Positions 45,001-57,441 of a stretch of DNA of 64,000 nucleotides are shown here, in pieces. This DNA comes from Bugula neritina. Lineage: Eukaryota > Bryozoa > Gymnolaemata > Cheilostomatida > Bugulidae. Both the position numbers and the translations under genes were made by a program. The stretch spans positions 22,261,628-22,325,627 of the forward strand of contig OZ037767.1 of assembly GCA_964035545.1 (NCBI GenBank), given 5' to 3'. Each line of letters opens with the position of its first letter. Position 1 is the first letter of the stretch. A model generated the notes under the pieces. It did no database searches. It saw only the letters and a list, made by a program, of their open reading frames with translations, and was not told the DNA's origin.

Positions 45001-47545
45001 GAAGCTTATAGCGTAAGTGTTTTATTCACACCACAGCTGAAAGTAAGGGGTTCAATGAGCTAATAACCCGCTATGTCATACTCTTCTTCTAGCTGCTAAC
45101 ACTGCAAGTGGTCAACAGACAGCTACTTCAGCGAGTAACTGGTGAGATTTCCATCTTCTTATAACCAATAAGAATGCAGTTTGGTATTTTTCTGCCATAA
45201 TAAGTAGCCAAATTTACGAACATAGTTTTAAAGCCAGAATCCTTAACTTATTTTATTCTATTTGCTAACACAATTAGATAATTTACTAACGTGATTTAGC
45301 CAAACTTGCCAACACCATTACTATATAGCGTAAATTATATAAGTTTGCTCACACAGATTGATTAAATTAATTAATTTGAAATTGGTAGTCGATTTGTTAA
45401 CATGATACTATTTTGGATGATTTCCTTTTCGATGAAACAGAAAAACATCTTTTACAAAAGTAGAGCAAACTGAGCCATCCATACTCAGATAACCAATGAA
45501 ATTAATTCACAACTAAAAAACATTTTGCAAGGAGAATTCAGCATAATATTTTGAATAGATGTCTAAAACATGGTATTTAAAATCAGATAGCTATGAAGTA
45601 ATCAGAGATGAGTGCATTCACTCAATAGTAGTTATGAACCCTGACATGTTAGACCATAATATGAATGAGGCGTCATTGTGACGAGATATAATGGTAGCCA
45701 TTATGGTGGTCTATAGCTAAATGCATTGGCAAACCTCTAGTTTAATAAGATATATTGTAAGCCATATGTACATTGTATTTAATCTTATTTTAAAATTCGG
45801 ACTCATATCTAAGACCCACTGTAGGATTACAAATGAAATTTTTACACATGGTAACATCATAAAGCATATGTTTGCAAAAGATGATAGACATGTTTTGCAA
45901 GTCACTTTTTCGACGATAAAGCATCTCCCACGCAAATGCTACTCTAATACAATACACATTGATTTAGCATAGATCTGCATATTTTTAACAAAGCAATGCA
46001 GGTCAACATAAACAGCATAAAATCCACTTGACTTCTACTACGTAGTATCTGAAATTAGCAGTTGACGCAACTTATGAAATGCATACTTTTGATTAGCATA
46101 ATTAATTGACACAGTTCACTACAGTAGAAGTCAACAGAATGGACATGATGTATTATCAATTAGAATAATAATAATTACAGCTGAGATTACCACTATTTAT
46201 GTATAAACTCAAAAGGTGACTAACGTGTAACGTAATGCTTTACTTGACTTTCTGTATATAGGTGAGAGCTACTAACTAAACCTATACAGGAAATTACTAT
46301 CTATTGATTCTGTATGTGCAAGATATTGCTATCTGCTATATGAAGCACCTGAAGCAAAGTTTAGACTCTGCTGCTACATTCTGCATAAAATAGTCTCTCT
46401 AAAAAACTAACAATGTCTGAAAGTTGAGAAATTATGTACAAGTTTTACAGTTGCAGCATCGGTTACTTGAACTATTAATAAATTAAAGTGCAGTGTGAAA
46501 GTTATAGTTAAGCTCTATGTATACATGTGTAACATGAGAAGCAACTCCTGTAACTATTTATTTTACTCACTGCATATTTAACCATCAGATTCTCTGGGTT
46601 CCAGTAATTAACGTATCCAGCTCTTTGAAAGTTTTCTTCTGAGAGTTCATAGTGAACTGAAATACTAGCACATGGCATGTGGTCCTGCCGTTTGCAGACA
46701 ACTCCCAGCCACACCTCACAGCATGACGTCTGTAGAACGAGGCAGCACATTATAGATATTGACTAAATGGAACTCGTGCTGTGGCAAACTGCAAACTTAT
46801 AATCTAACTCACCCTTGCATCAACATTGTTACTTTGTTTTTGAAAAAGAAGTGACATATGTTATTCATACTGTTGAACTGAGTTGGACTAAACTAATAAG
46901 CAGTTATGTCTACTTTTTTTATTTTGAAAAAAAACTATCTGTATAATTAAATTTACTATAAACTGCAGATCAATAGAGAATGCATGAAAATCTAAACTTT
47001 GTAGAGATAACCGATCTAATTTACATAGCTCTTCATTGTATCAGATTTCATGCTAAATTTTCTGAATGATATAATATAGCTTACACATACTAATTAGAAT
47101 ATGATTTGCTAAATATATTAGGTCAAATGCATCACGTTGTACGGTATGAGGAGAATAAAAAAGAGAAAAAAAATTCAAATTGTATCTCTTTTCAACTGAA
47201 AAGTAAATTGTCTAAGCTAAAACCTTATCGCTTTGGAAGTTGTGGCTTTAACGTCAGAAAATAATTTACCTCTTTAAGGCTTTGACTTTTATGTCCAACG
47301 AAATCTACATTGCATCGGTCTGCCTTTAGCATTCTGAAAACTTGCAAAGTGTGTTTAGCTGGCTGAGAGTAAAGGACGAGAAGTACAATATACACTATTG
47401 TTTGTAGAATGAGTAGAGTAGCTGTAATGCATCTTTTCTTAGAACACGGAGCTCGTTTGCATTTTGTACATAGACATTGTCCCATCTCATTTAGTCTGTT
47501 GTGTAGGAGATTGCATCCTTTACTGATCTTAGCACATGCCAGCAT
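42082..47545 (-). CDS. two-TM protein resembling BK channel beta (KCNMB) / TipE-type auxiliary subunits
   Basis: Three exons join in phase 0 with GT-AG borders: 47270-47545 (ATG start), 46571-46729 and 42082-42459 (stop), giving about 270 aa. Exon 1 has a Cys/Lys/Arg-rich cytosolic N-terminus (MGQCLCTKCKRAPCSKKRC) and TM1 (ITATLLILQTIVYIVLLVLY). Then comes an extracellular part with paired cysteines: SCCEVWLGVVC and MPCASISVHYEL in exon 2, SHCLMVPITCPD and LECYVQKDYPE in exon 3. TM2 (HVSLAILLFTVPIITIILTL) and a short Ser/Glu-rich tail follow. N-in/C-in topology with a disulfide-rich loop and the CYVQKDYP-type motif before TM2 fit calcium-activated potassium channel beta subunits or TipE-like proteins. 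The family call is by architecture and is not certain. Alternative start at 47482. Confidence 0.55.
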
Positions 47546-48172
47546 GATGTAGGAATGAAAATTATAAATTGTAAAGATCTTTCTTTATCTCCAATCTATA
47601 AAATATAGTAAATAAAACAAATTTAGTATATCTTCTACATCAAAAAAAATGTCAATAGTAGCTTTATGTCATAAAAGCTTTTCTTAGGCAAGTTTTTCAA
47701 TTCTTCATTAGTGGTTTTAAATTTTCTCTCAATTTTGTATTATTTCTAGTAATATGTATTTTGAATAATAATCTATAATGCAGCAATAAATTTATAGATT
47801 TTGCAAAAATAATTTCATGGAAATTCTTATGCTTAAAATTTTAGACGGAGCGTTCAGTCATGAAAGTCAATAGATATGCATAAACAAAATACTCAAACTT
47901 GAACATATTATAAGCAATATAATATTTTATTTTACTCCTATTGAAAGGAAGTGACATAAATTATTCAGAGGTCAAAGTTCAGGCTGTTGAACTGTTAAAC
48001 ATAATATGTTTTAATTATACACATTTGAACAATCAATTGTTAAAAATTTCATTTATGTTTTCCCTTAGTCCGTTCCCTTTTTATTGCCTAGTAAAAATTA
48101 CTACATTGGTAAAACTGAAGCATAACTCTTTATTTTAGATGCATGTTTTGTAGTTTAGCAGGAGTTAATCAG

Positions 48173-48358
48173 GTAGTATGGACTATATTCAGTAGCTATA
48201 CTGTAAATACTCAACATAAATATGCTAAACAAACACCAATTAGTGGCCAGGGTACATTCGCTTGCAACAAACTAACTGATTTTACGCAATGCTTCAGTAG
48301 CAGCTTGAGTGAATTCGAAATGCCTGGGTATTACATGGCCATAAGAGCAGATACTGTA
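48173..48358 (+). CDS. possible exon of an unknown protein
   Basis: An open stretch with fairly protein-like composition (QVVWTIFSSYTVNTQHKYA, GQGTFACNKLTDFTQCFSSS, EMPGYYMAIRADT) framed by AG before gtagtatgg and a possible GT donor (actgtagg) near 48357. The frame stays open from 48143 to 48478. No family recognised, no neighbouring exons found. It may be chance or a gene fragment. Confidence 0.25.
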
Positions 48359-49866
48359 GGAATTTTTTTTAGTAAACCACTGTACGAATTTTACTCTAGC
48401 AACTTTTATTATATAAAATTGTTAAAATCTTTAGACTATGTCTATTTTGATGTTGAAAGAAAAATTAAATATAGATAAGCAGTTTGCAAACCTATCAGGC
48501 TTTATAAAGACTAAGCGTGTTGTTAGAATGTCAATATGATGCACCCTAGACAACAAAACAAATTATAAACAATAATAACTTCATTAGTGTGATAAATACA
48601 TTAACACTAAACACTGCATTATTATAAAAGTAAATGTCAACACTTAAATACTAAATCTCAACAGCAGCAGCTGTCTTGGTATGATTTTCAATTTGCTGAG
48701 CTAGGTCTTTATAAATCCTTACGTTGCCATACCAGAATATGGAATCATATCTAGCAGGAAGTGAGGAAAAAAGTTGCTTCTGTAAACAGTACTTTACCTA
48801 ATATCAGTAACATATCATAATTTTTCAGTATTCAGACGTACTGTTTATTAGAATGCAAAGATCACTTGAATTTCTTACCATAGTTCTTGAAACTAGTTCT
48901 TGCTTAAATCCTTATTATTATACTCAACACATGAAAAGTTTCTACGCCAAGTAACCCAGTGAACATGAACATTTAGTCATTTACCAACAAATAATAATCT
49001 ACTATAATACATTACAAAATAATACTTATGAAACATTTGCTAGTTCCTAAAAAATGGTGCAGTCAACTTATAATGACCCAAAATTTCATTCTAGTAAGTG
49101 TTTAGGATAACTATATTCTTAATAGCACTGTTAAAAGACTTACACCAAGAATACTGATGGAGAGGTTTAAATGGACTCACAGTTTTAAGTGTAAATGACA
49201 CTAAAGATAAATTTCCAAGCAGCTAACATACCAACAGCAGCAAATAAGAAGCATTTGCTATATTTTTCGCTGTTTGTATTCAATTCACTCTCATATCCCG
49301 CAGGAGTAGAACTGACTCAGAGCACCATATCTATGCAGTAAGAATATCAAACAGCAAGAATATCAAACGCTGACTTTAAGAGCAGTTTAGCCAATAGCGT
49401 ACAAGACAGCTTGCTTATATATTATGTAACTGCATTACTTGCGAAGTGGATTATACTATAATGTATTATACACACTATGCAATATGGACTTATGTAATTA
49501 ATAGTAAATATGACGTATGTTTGCAAATTATTGATTTAAAATCTTGAGTTACTACAGTTCTAGTTATAGCATTAGTGTGTAGGTTGTTGCAGTTTTCATG
49601 CTTTCAAATTTAATTTCAAAAGCAATTTCTTTGTTAAAAATCCATTAATTGAAAACTAACGAGTTACTAAAATTAATTGGCTGAGCAAAGTCAATACAAC
49701 CAATAATTAGCTCTTATGCAAATACATGTTGTAATGTCTCTAGTTAGCACAGCTTATCAGCATTCACACAAAAACAAAGACCAAACAAATATAAACTCTA
49801 ATTGAAGTTTCTTTTGAATTTTTTTTTAAACCAAGCTGAAATCTGTATCTCTTGAAGACTGTAAAC

Positions 49867-50193
49867 CAGGGCTGTCCAACAGGCGACCCCAGGACTGGAT
49901 GTGGACCCCAGTCTGCATTTTTATGGCCCTCATAGGCATAAAACTGTAAAATTATTTTTCACTAATATATGAAATAGAGTGAAAAACCACCATTATGTTA
50001 TATGTTATATGTTATATTTATATACTTGCTACAAAACCTACAGCCTGCGGTAACTATTAAGACTTTATCGTGTGATGATTCATAATAATTTGAAAAATAC
50101 TGATGGATCGGCCTCCAGCTCAAGCTAAATTTTACAAAGTGGCCTATCATTCCTTTTCAGAAGCCTTTGCTTTTAAAAGGTTGGACACCCCTT
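49867..50193. mobile_element. hAT-type MITE
   Basis: Ends cagggctgtccaac and gttggacacccctt are inverted repeats of the hAT type. It is flanked by an 8-bp target-site duplication with one mismatch (ctgtaaac / ctctaaac). 327 bp, no transposase. The mismatch indicates some age. Confidence 0.85.
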
Positions 50194-51544
50194 CTCTAAA
50201 CTAAATTTTGTTAGGTGTTATCACGTGATAACCAATTGTTGTGCCCAATTGCTATGGTCCAAATTGTAATCATGTTGAGAATGACTGTAATATCATACTT
50301 TATAGATTACACCAATGCATCTCATCAACTTCCAGTTTGAGTTGTTCTTACCCGCAGAAGGCAGATGCAGATGCAATTAGCAATAGATATGCAAATTTCA
50401 AAGCTTTTAAGGCACTACATATAAACCCACAATAGAAACATCTTACATGAAGGTAAAATGTTTATTGAGCTTTAGAAAGAGCTCTAATTTTTAAAAGACA
50501 TTATAGCAAGTTCCTACCTTTATGCAGTCGTAGACTAATAATTAGCCCATGCAGTCACTTGACATGAATGAAACCTGTAATTAAATTAGGTTACCTGCCA
50601 TTCTTAGGCAGTCATAACTTGCACGATTTACGTTTTAGTGCAATTACCGTCTGATATTTTGACCAAAAGCTTTTGTTTTCAATTGAAAAATCAATAATTA
50701 TTCTTTTATTAAAAATGATTAGTTTAAATTTCAAATTATGACTGTAAAGGCAACAAGCAAAAACAACACCCTAATTAAGAATGCTAAAAGCCAAATAGTT
50801 TCATGTGTGCAAATGTAATTTAAATTAACTCATGCTTATTCAAATTTTATAAGCAGACTCTAACACAGTCATACTGTGCAGCAGCAGTAGCAGCAACACC
50901 CGTAACAGCACAGCATATTTATTAAACTTATAATGGCTAGCATTATTCTGCATACTGTGATTTAATGCATCCCATCATATCTGGAGTTTTTAAAAACAAA
51001 ATTGTTGCTTAGTCTGTAACATGCAACTTTGCCAGGTATATAACTAACATATACAAAATAACATGTTATAATTATAAGTTGATATATCAATACCCATTAT
51101 AGATAATGTTGGACATTTGATACCCACTGTGTACAGTTGCCATCTAAAAGTGCTTTATAACAGCAGAGGCTGCTCCTATGGTATTATACTTAGAATACAT
51201 CTAAGTGTTGTTAAGACATAATAATTTTGTTATTAATCGATATGAATAATTATTCGATGTGTTGGACTTTCTCTTGAATAGTTCACATTACACTGCTCAA
51301 GTAAAACCTCATAATTTATAAAAGGCATTCAAGCAGTGAGTTTCTATGCTTTAAAGTGACACTTGGTCAGTAGAGTAATGCTAGTCAGCAAGCACTACCT
51401 TAAATTTTGAAGAAACTATTAAAAAACTTTTCATATGATCAATATTTAGCCTATGTAGTATAACATGCACATGGCATGCATAAACAAGGAATATTGGCAT
51501 TTTATTGAATGTATTTTAATTTTAGATTATTTTGCTGGGGTGTG

Positions 51545-51640
51545 GCATGCAAGTGGTCTAATTATTATAGCACTGGCTTAGTAAACACAAGGTCAGCGGT
51601 TTGAATCTCAAAAAAGAGCCATTAATTGTTAATATTAAGA
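51545..51640 (+). repeat. tRNA-derived SINE-like piece
   Basis: Reads like a degenerate tRNA: A-box-like agtggtctaattattatagca and B-box-like ggtttgaatctc at the expected distance, followed by A-rich DNA. Not a functional tRNA, as the acceptor stem does not pair. Confidence 0.5.
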
Positions 51641-52115
51641 AAAACTTTCAGGCTTATTTTCTTCTTTGCCACAATAGAAAAGTCTTTGCTTAGCCTGCTT
51701 TAAAAATCCCTATTTTGTTATAACATACAATTAGTTGCTATTATAGTTCATACTTGATAATACATACTACCAGTTACTCAATAATAATAGCACAGGTTTA
51801 CACCACTAGTGTAAAATATTTGCTTCTATAAAGAAGTTGGAAACTGTGCACACAACAGCTGAAGAGAGGCAAAGTAATGGCTTGCAGAATAAAACGATTA
51901 TAATTTTTTTCATTATAGCCACTGCTTGTGTAGAAGGTGTAAAATAACTAATTGCAGTGATTACAGTGATATATGCAATATGTTTGATACAAAACAGTTG
52001 TGTGATAAATAGGCTGCAGTTTCGCAGGTAATTCTATATGCTATAATCATTAGATGCAGCTTTTTGCATTATATCTGCAAAGGTGCTCACATATAGGCTG
52101 AATTCTAGCTGCATG

Positions 52116-52289
<174 letters not shown>

Positions 52290-53643
52290 TATAAACAAGT
52301 TAGTAGTTTTTGAACTAACCAAATATTACATTGTGTCTCAATTGTACATGCACACTTCAGTAAATTATAATATTATATCTAAACTCATAAAACTATCATT
52401 TGTATTGAGCTGATCTACGATATTAAAAATGCTCAATGTGTTATACTATGTTGACTTTATCAATATGTCAAAGTAAAAGAACAAAATGTCTCTTGGTGTA
52501 CTACTATTTGCATAAGGTAATTATAAGCTATAATGTAAATAGAATATTACACATTTCATAGCAATCTTCTTTAAATTATTTACCATTTTGTAGAGCCTTC
52601 AAATGAACATATTACATTAAAAATGATTGCATTGTGAATTTTTTTATTATAGCAACTATATTTATCTAGTTTTATCCATTTGAATAGTGGCAGTGAAAAC
52701 CTCAAGTAAATTTGGAAGCACAATAAAATAAAATGACCAACAATTTACACATACTAGAGTGACTTTTAACAAGGAGTTGTGTCTTCTTGACTAGCTTCTC
52801 AGCACAATGCATCTTTTGAATATCTGACTTGAAATCATAGTAATCTGACTTTCAAGAAACTAGCAGCCTTTAGACACTAGAGCTAGCTTCCTGTTTTACA
52901 AAATTATCAGAGGAGATATGAAAAATAATATGAACTCTTTGGAGAAATAAATCTGTAGACCATTGGATGAAAAAGTAAAAGGACCTATTTTTTAAAAATA
53001 TTTACTCTATATCCTACAAAGCTATCCAGTAATATCATTGTATAAGTATTGAACAACAAAATTTTGTATATGAGAGGCAAGGCAATTCTTAAATTAATAA
53101 ATATACCTGAGCTAATAATTGCAAGATTCCTAGTCTAATACCTTTGCAGCACTTTTATGGCAAACACTCAACTTTAAAAGAGCTTATTTTATAAAAACCA
53201 GTAGAGTGATAAAAGATAATGAACTGCAAACTAGTAAGAATTGGTATTGTAAGGTTCCAAGATATTCCTGCCTAAACATGGGATATGGATGAGGAACTTA
53301 TTTTGTTATGATAGCTTGATATCTATAATTCCAATTTAGTTATGCTCATTGCAATATCATCTTTAAAATGGAAGCATCTAAATTCCCAAGATTTCCCAAG
53401 ACTTCCTTGTCATGAGTCTATCAAATAGGCATTATATATCATGCATTGCATTGCTGTTTGCAAAAATTTGATTTTTATATTTTAAAGAATTCAAAAGAAA
53501 ACGAACATGTCATAGGAATTTTTGAGTAAAAAGATGAACTAAAAATATATTATAATTTAACACATTCAACTAATAAATTGTGGTTATTCAAGTCTAATGG
53601 GTTAGAGTATTTCAATCAACTTGGTTATAAAAAGCAAAAGTTC

Positions 53644-53684
53644 TATAATACCTTGTAATACAGTTTGTATTACAAGGTATTATA
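53644..53684. repeat. perfect 19-bp palindrome with 3-nt loop
   Basis: tataataccttgtaataca (53644-53662), loop gtt, and its exact reverse complement (53666-53684). It would form a perfect hairpin in DNA or RNA. Confidence 0.95.
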
Positions 53685-53739
53685 AAAATTGAAAATTAAA
53701 GTAGTACTTTTTTGTAATTATCATCCCATTCGAATAAAT

Positions 53740-53870
53740 GGAGCAGCCGTGGTGTATAGTGCTTATATCTAGTAAACATGAGGTCTGGGGCTTCAGTCCA
53801 ATAAACACTTATTAAGAAGAGCATCCAATCACTCCCAAAAATAGTGATTACAAACTATTGTACAAGTTTT
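53740..53870 (+). repeat. tRNA-derived SINE-like piece
   Basis: ggagcagccgtggtgtatag followed by a B-box-like ggcttcagtcc some 45 bases on. The pattern is similar to 51545-51640 (gtaaacatgaggtc versus gtaaacacaaggtc), so both likely belong to one tRNA-SINE family. Confidence 0.55.
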
Positions 53871-54117
53871 ATCATAGCTGATTAAACTACTTTTATAAAA
53901 AAACTATCAACGACCCTTACAGGTGGATAAAGAGAGAGAGAACAACTCCAATGCAAATTTTCTCTTTGTTCACTGAAGTATAATAAAGGAATTTGCAATT
54001 AAGAATCATTTTGCTTGTATTTATGTTGTGAAATAATTGTCAGCTAATGAAAACAATTTGGCTGACCTTTGTGAATGAGGTTACATAACTCATAGTATTT
54101 CCTTGTTGACTAGTAGC

Positions 54118-54125
54118 TATATATT
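54118..54125 (+). promoter_or_regulatory. possible TATA box of the small secreted-protein gene
   Basis: ctatatat lies about 60 bases before the ATG at 54176, at a suitable distance for a TATA box with a short leader. Weak evidence, since AT-rich words are frequent here. Confidence 0.3.
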
Positions 54126-54175
54126 GGCTCTTATACTTATCTAAAGAGTAGTTATTTCATGCAACTTGCAACAGC

Positions 54176-54376
54176 ATGAAGTCTAATATAGCAGCTTTAC
54201 TGGTTGTGTTGGCTTTCTATGTGCTTGTGACTAATGGGAGTGGCTATGAAGAGTTTGATCAACAAGTTCAGCAGAAGTTATGTAATATCTGGGGCCCTCT
54301 CTACCGATCTCAAAACTGGAACCAAGTAATCGGACTTCATTTTTTTCGAAAGTACATGCAACAATGTCCTAACAGG
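54176..54376 (+). CDS. first exon of a small secreted protein
   Basis: The ATG at 54176 starts a clear signal peptide (MKSNIAALLVVLAFYVLVTN, cleavage likely after the GSG). It is followed by a polar helical part with two cysteines (QQKLCNIWGPLYRSQNW, FRKYMQQCPNR). The exon ends at a good donor (aacag|gtaaac) near 54376. No further exon found. I do not recognise the family. It lies about 440 bp upstream of the multicopper oxidase start on the same strand, but the two are separate, since each has its own signal peptide. Confidence 0.5.
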
Positions 54377-54813
54377 TAAACAATACAGTAGTCCTTTTAA
54401 ATCATTTCCACCCACAAATACCCTTTATCAGCTACTTTCATCATATTGATGCAACTGAGTAGAGATGCACGCTTCTAAGTTGTGACTGCTTTCTTGTTTC
54501 TAGCTGCATTTTAAAATAAAACTTGCTGTTATTTGTTCAACTAATCACTAATCAGACTTTTTTGTTAGAATTTATATCAATGGTATTTGCCATCAGAGTA
54601 GTACTAAGTTTGAGGGAAGCTTTTGGTTTTAACAGGCCCATGACTCCATGACTGAAAGTAGGTGATTTTAAAAAAGATAACAAAACACATTTAAGAACAT
54701 CTATGTTCACAATCTGGCATTTAGTAGCAGGTGTTTGTTCCCAAACTATAGTAGTCTCTTCCACCAACGTGTTTCATAACAACTTTGGTATTCAGTTAAG
54801 TAGGCCAACGAAT

Positions 54814-57345
54814 ATGTTTTCCTGCTTTGTCATCTTGCTCTGTGCTGCCTCTTTTACAAGTGGTTTATTCTTTGACAGACAATCTCCTGACACCAGTGAT
54901 GTCTATGAGTTTGATTTTACTTTAACATGGGAAATGTCCATGTTATATACAGATGCTGAAGACGTACAGTGGGTAAGTGATACTTTGTTCTCAATCATTT
55001 GAATATTATAAAAAGTTTGTTACTTTTAGCTAGAAAAATCCTTCATGATAATTTTTTTATACAGAATAGCCCTCAGAGTATGAAATGCCCTGTAGACTGT
55101 TATTTTGGCTCTGTAGTGTTGAACTTAGCTTCTGTATGACATTACGCTATTTGTCTCACTGCCACATTGCATATTGTCTTAAGCCTAAGGCCACACTGTG
55201 CGTATTTTCGCATGCGAAAATTGAAATCACAAGTAGCAAAGGTGTCCACTGTAGCGTCAGTGATGCGTGATAAATAAAGCTTTCATTTTTAAATTGCACT
55301 CGCTTTCAATAAAACGCAACTTACTGGAATGTAGCACTAAAATAAAGAAATTGGGCTCGCTGAATAACTATCAGCCAATTAGGTGACGACGACAGAGACG
55401 ATTCGCACTTGCGTTGAGAATGCTGAGCGACAAGTGCGAATGTTTTCTCAACGCGTACAGTGGACACCTTTGCTACCCGTGATTTCAATTTTCGCATGCG
55501 AAAATACGCACAGTGTGGCCCTAGGCTAACACTCAAACTAAATTATGCTGACATCTCAAAAGGTGTGGATGTTTAATAAACTAATGTTAATTAAAAAATG
55601 ATGGTCAGTGAAACTTCAACTGCTGCAAATTTTAAACTCATAGCAGATTGACTTATATTAGTATACTTCCTGGTATGGAAATTTCCAGAATACAGTAATT
55701 CGAACTGCACATCAAGATATTGAATTTTATCATTATGATCAAAAATGTTTTGAAGCTGCACACTTAATAGTTAAAGATCTATAAAGCATTTACTCAATAC
55801 ATTTTATAAACTATGACATTCACAGCAAATATTTTTTGAAGCTAATCTGAATTGGCAACTCATGTGCAATTACGTAACTCAAAAACTATGCCCTAGACAT
55901 GAGAATGATCGCATTGTGGTATGTTTGCATAAACCATTTTTTGGCAAGATTTGTGTACTATAATATAAAGATCATGATTTTTGTGTAAACAATTTTCTGA
56001 ATTTGACAGTAATGCTTCTATTGTATTTACTCTACCTCTTATACATAGTTTATCAAGAATATCTAGAGTCTAGACAAATAGAGTAAAAGTTTGTTATTAT
56101 ACAAAGGAATACTAGGTAGACAAATGAGAGCTTACAAGTCAAAATATTTGGCAAGTTACAATGCAAGTGACAGCAAATGACAGGTTACAACAAGTGACAG
56201 CAAATGACAGGTTACATCAAGTGACAGCAAATGACAGGTTACATCAAGTGACAGCAAATGAAAGGTTACTAGTGACATTAAATGACAGGTTACAGGTGAC
56301 ATTAAATGACAGGTTACAACAAGTGACAATACATTAATTGCTTACAACTCAATAATACCAAAATCTATGCATCATGTACACAACTGAAGCAACTATTATA
56401 TTGCTTTCTGGGCAGATAAGCGGTGATAGTCATGCTTTTAGTGATGATATACAGTAGCATCCGATAAGTTATTAACTTCAAATGAGTGTCTATACTCTAT
56501 AGTCTATAAGATAGCAATGAGCTAAATACTTTTAATGTGGTTTTAATTTACATCTGAAGTCATTGCAACACAACAGCAAGCAGTCTCGCTTTATGCAATC
56601 AAAAATACTTATCATAGCATTTATTCAACACTCTGGAAAAGGTCAAAGGTTAGATGCAAGGACTTGATTTTATTGAAAGTATTAAATGTTTAAAACTCCC
56701 TTGACTGTTTTAAAAAAATGACTCATAATCTTTATACAATTTACACGACAAATCTACAATTTATAAATAATATGTGCAGGTCAGCTTATGTAACAAAACC
56801 TTTCCATTTTTGAAGGTACTAGGTGACCCTATTTTGTTAAAAGTTAATGGGTAACTTCAAAAATAGAAGCAGATTATATTATATTATATAACCTATGTTG
56901 TCTAATTGATATGTTATAATTGTTACCATAGTACTATTACACTTAGTGCTTGATTATAATGGCAAGTTTTAGTGTATCACAATCTCCATATTTCATGTTA
57001 CCAATTAATACCTTCTTAGAATGTCACCTTGGAAAATGGAGAGCTCTCTTACAACCCTAATGGCACTGATATTAAGCTGAGCTCAAAGGATGTGAACACT
57101 CTGGATGGAATTCAGGCTAAATATATCGGTATAAATGGGGAGTTTCCGGGACCTACACTAGAAGTGCCGCTTGGTGCAACAGTAAGTGAAATTATTCAAT
57201 TAACTGAGGCTTATTATTTGCTCTTACAATAATTATTATAGCAAAATTGTATCTAAAACTGACAAAATATTTTGGTCGTAAAGTTTATGCTTGATTACAT
57301 CTTGAATATAATGACAAAAATTCAAAGGCATGCATAATCAGACCT

Positions 57346-57441
<96 letters not shown>

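Noticed and set aside
50241-50435. Cys/His-containing frame that looks a little like a THAP start
   Set aside because: The later THAP signature is missing, and no neighbouring exon or splice site supports it.
53740-53870. Functional tRNA gene
   Set aside because: A- and B-box words exist, but the acceptor and anticodon stems do not pair; treated as SINE-derived.
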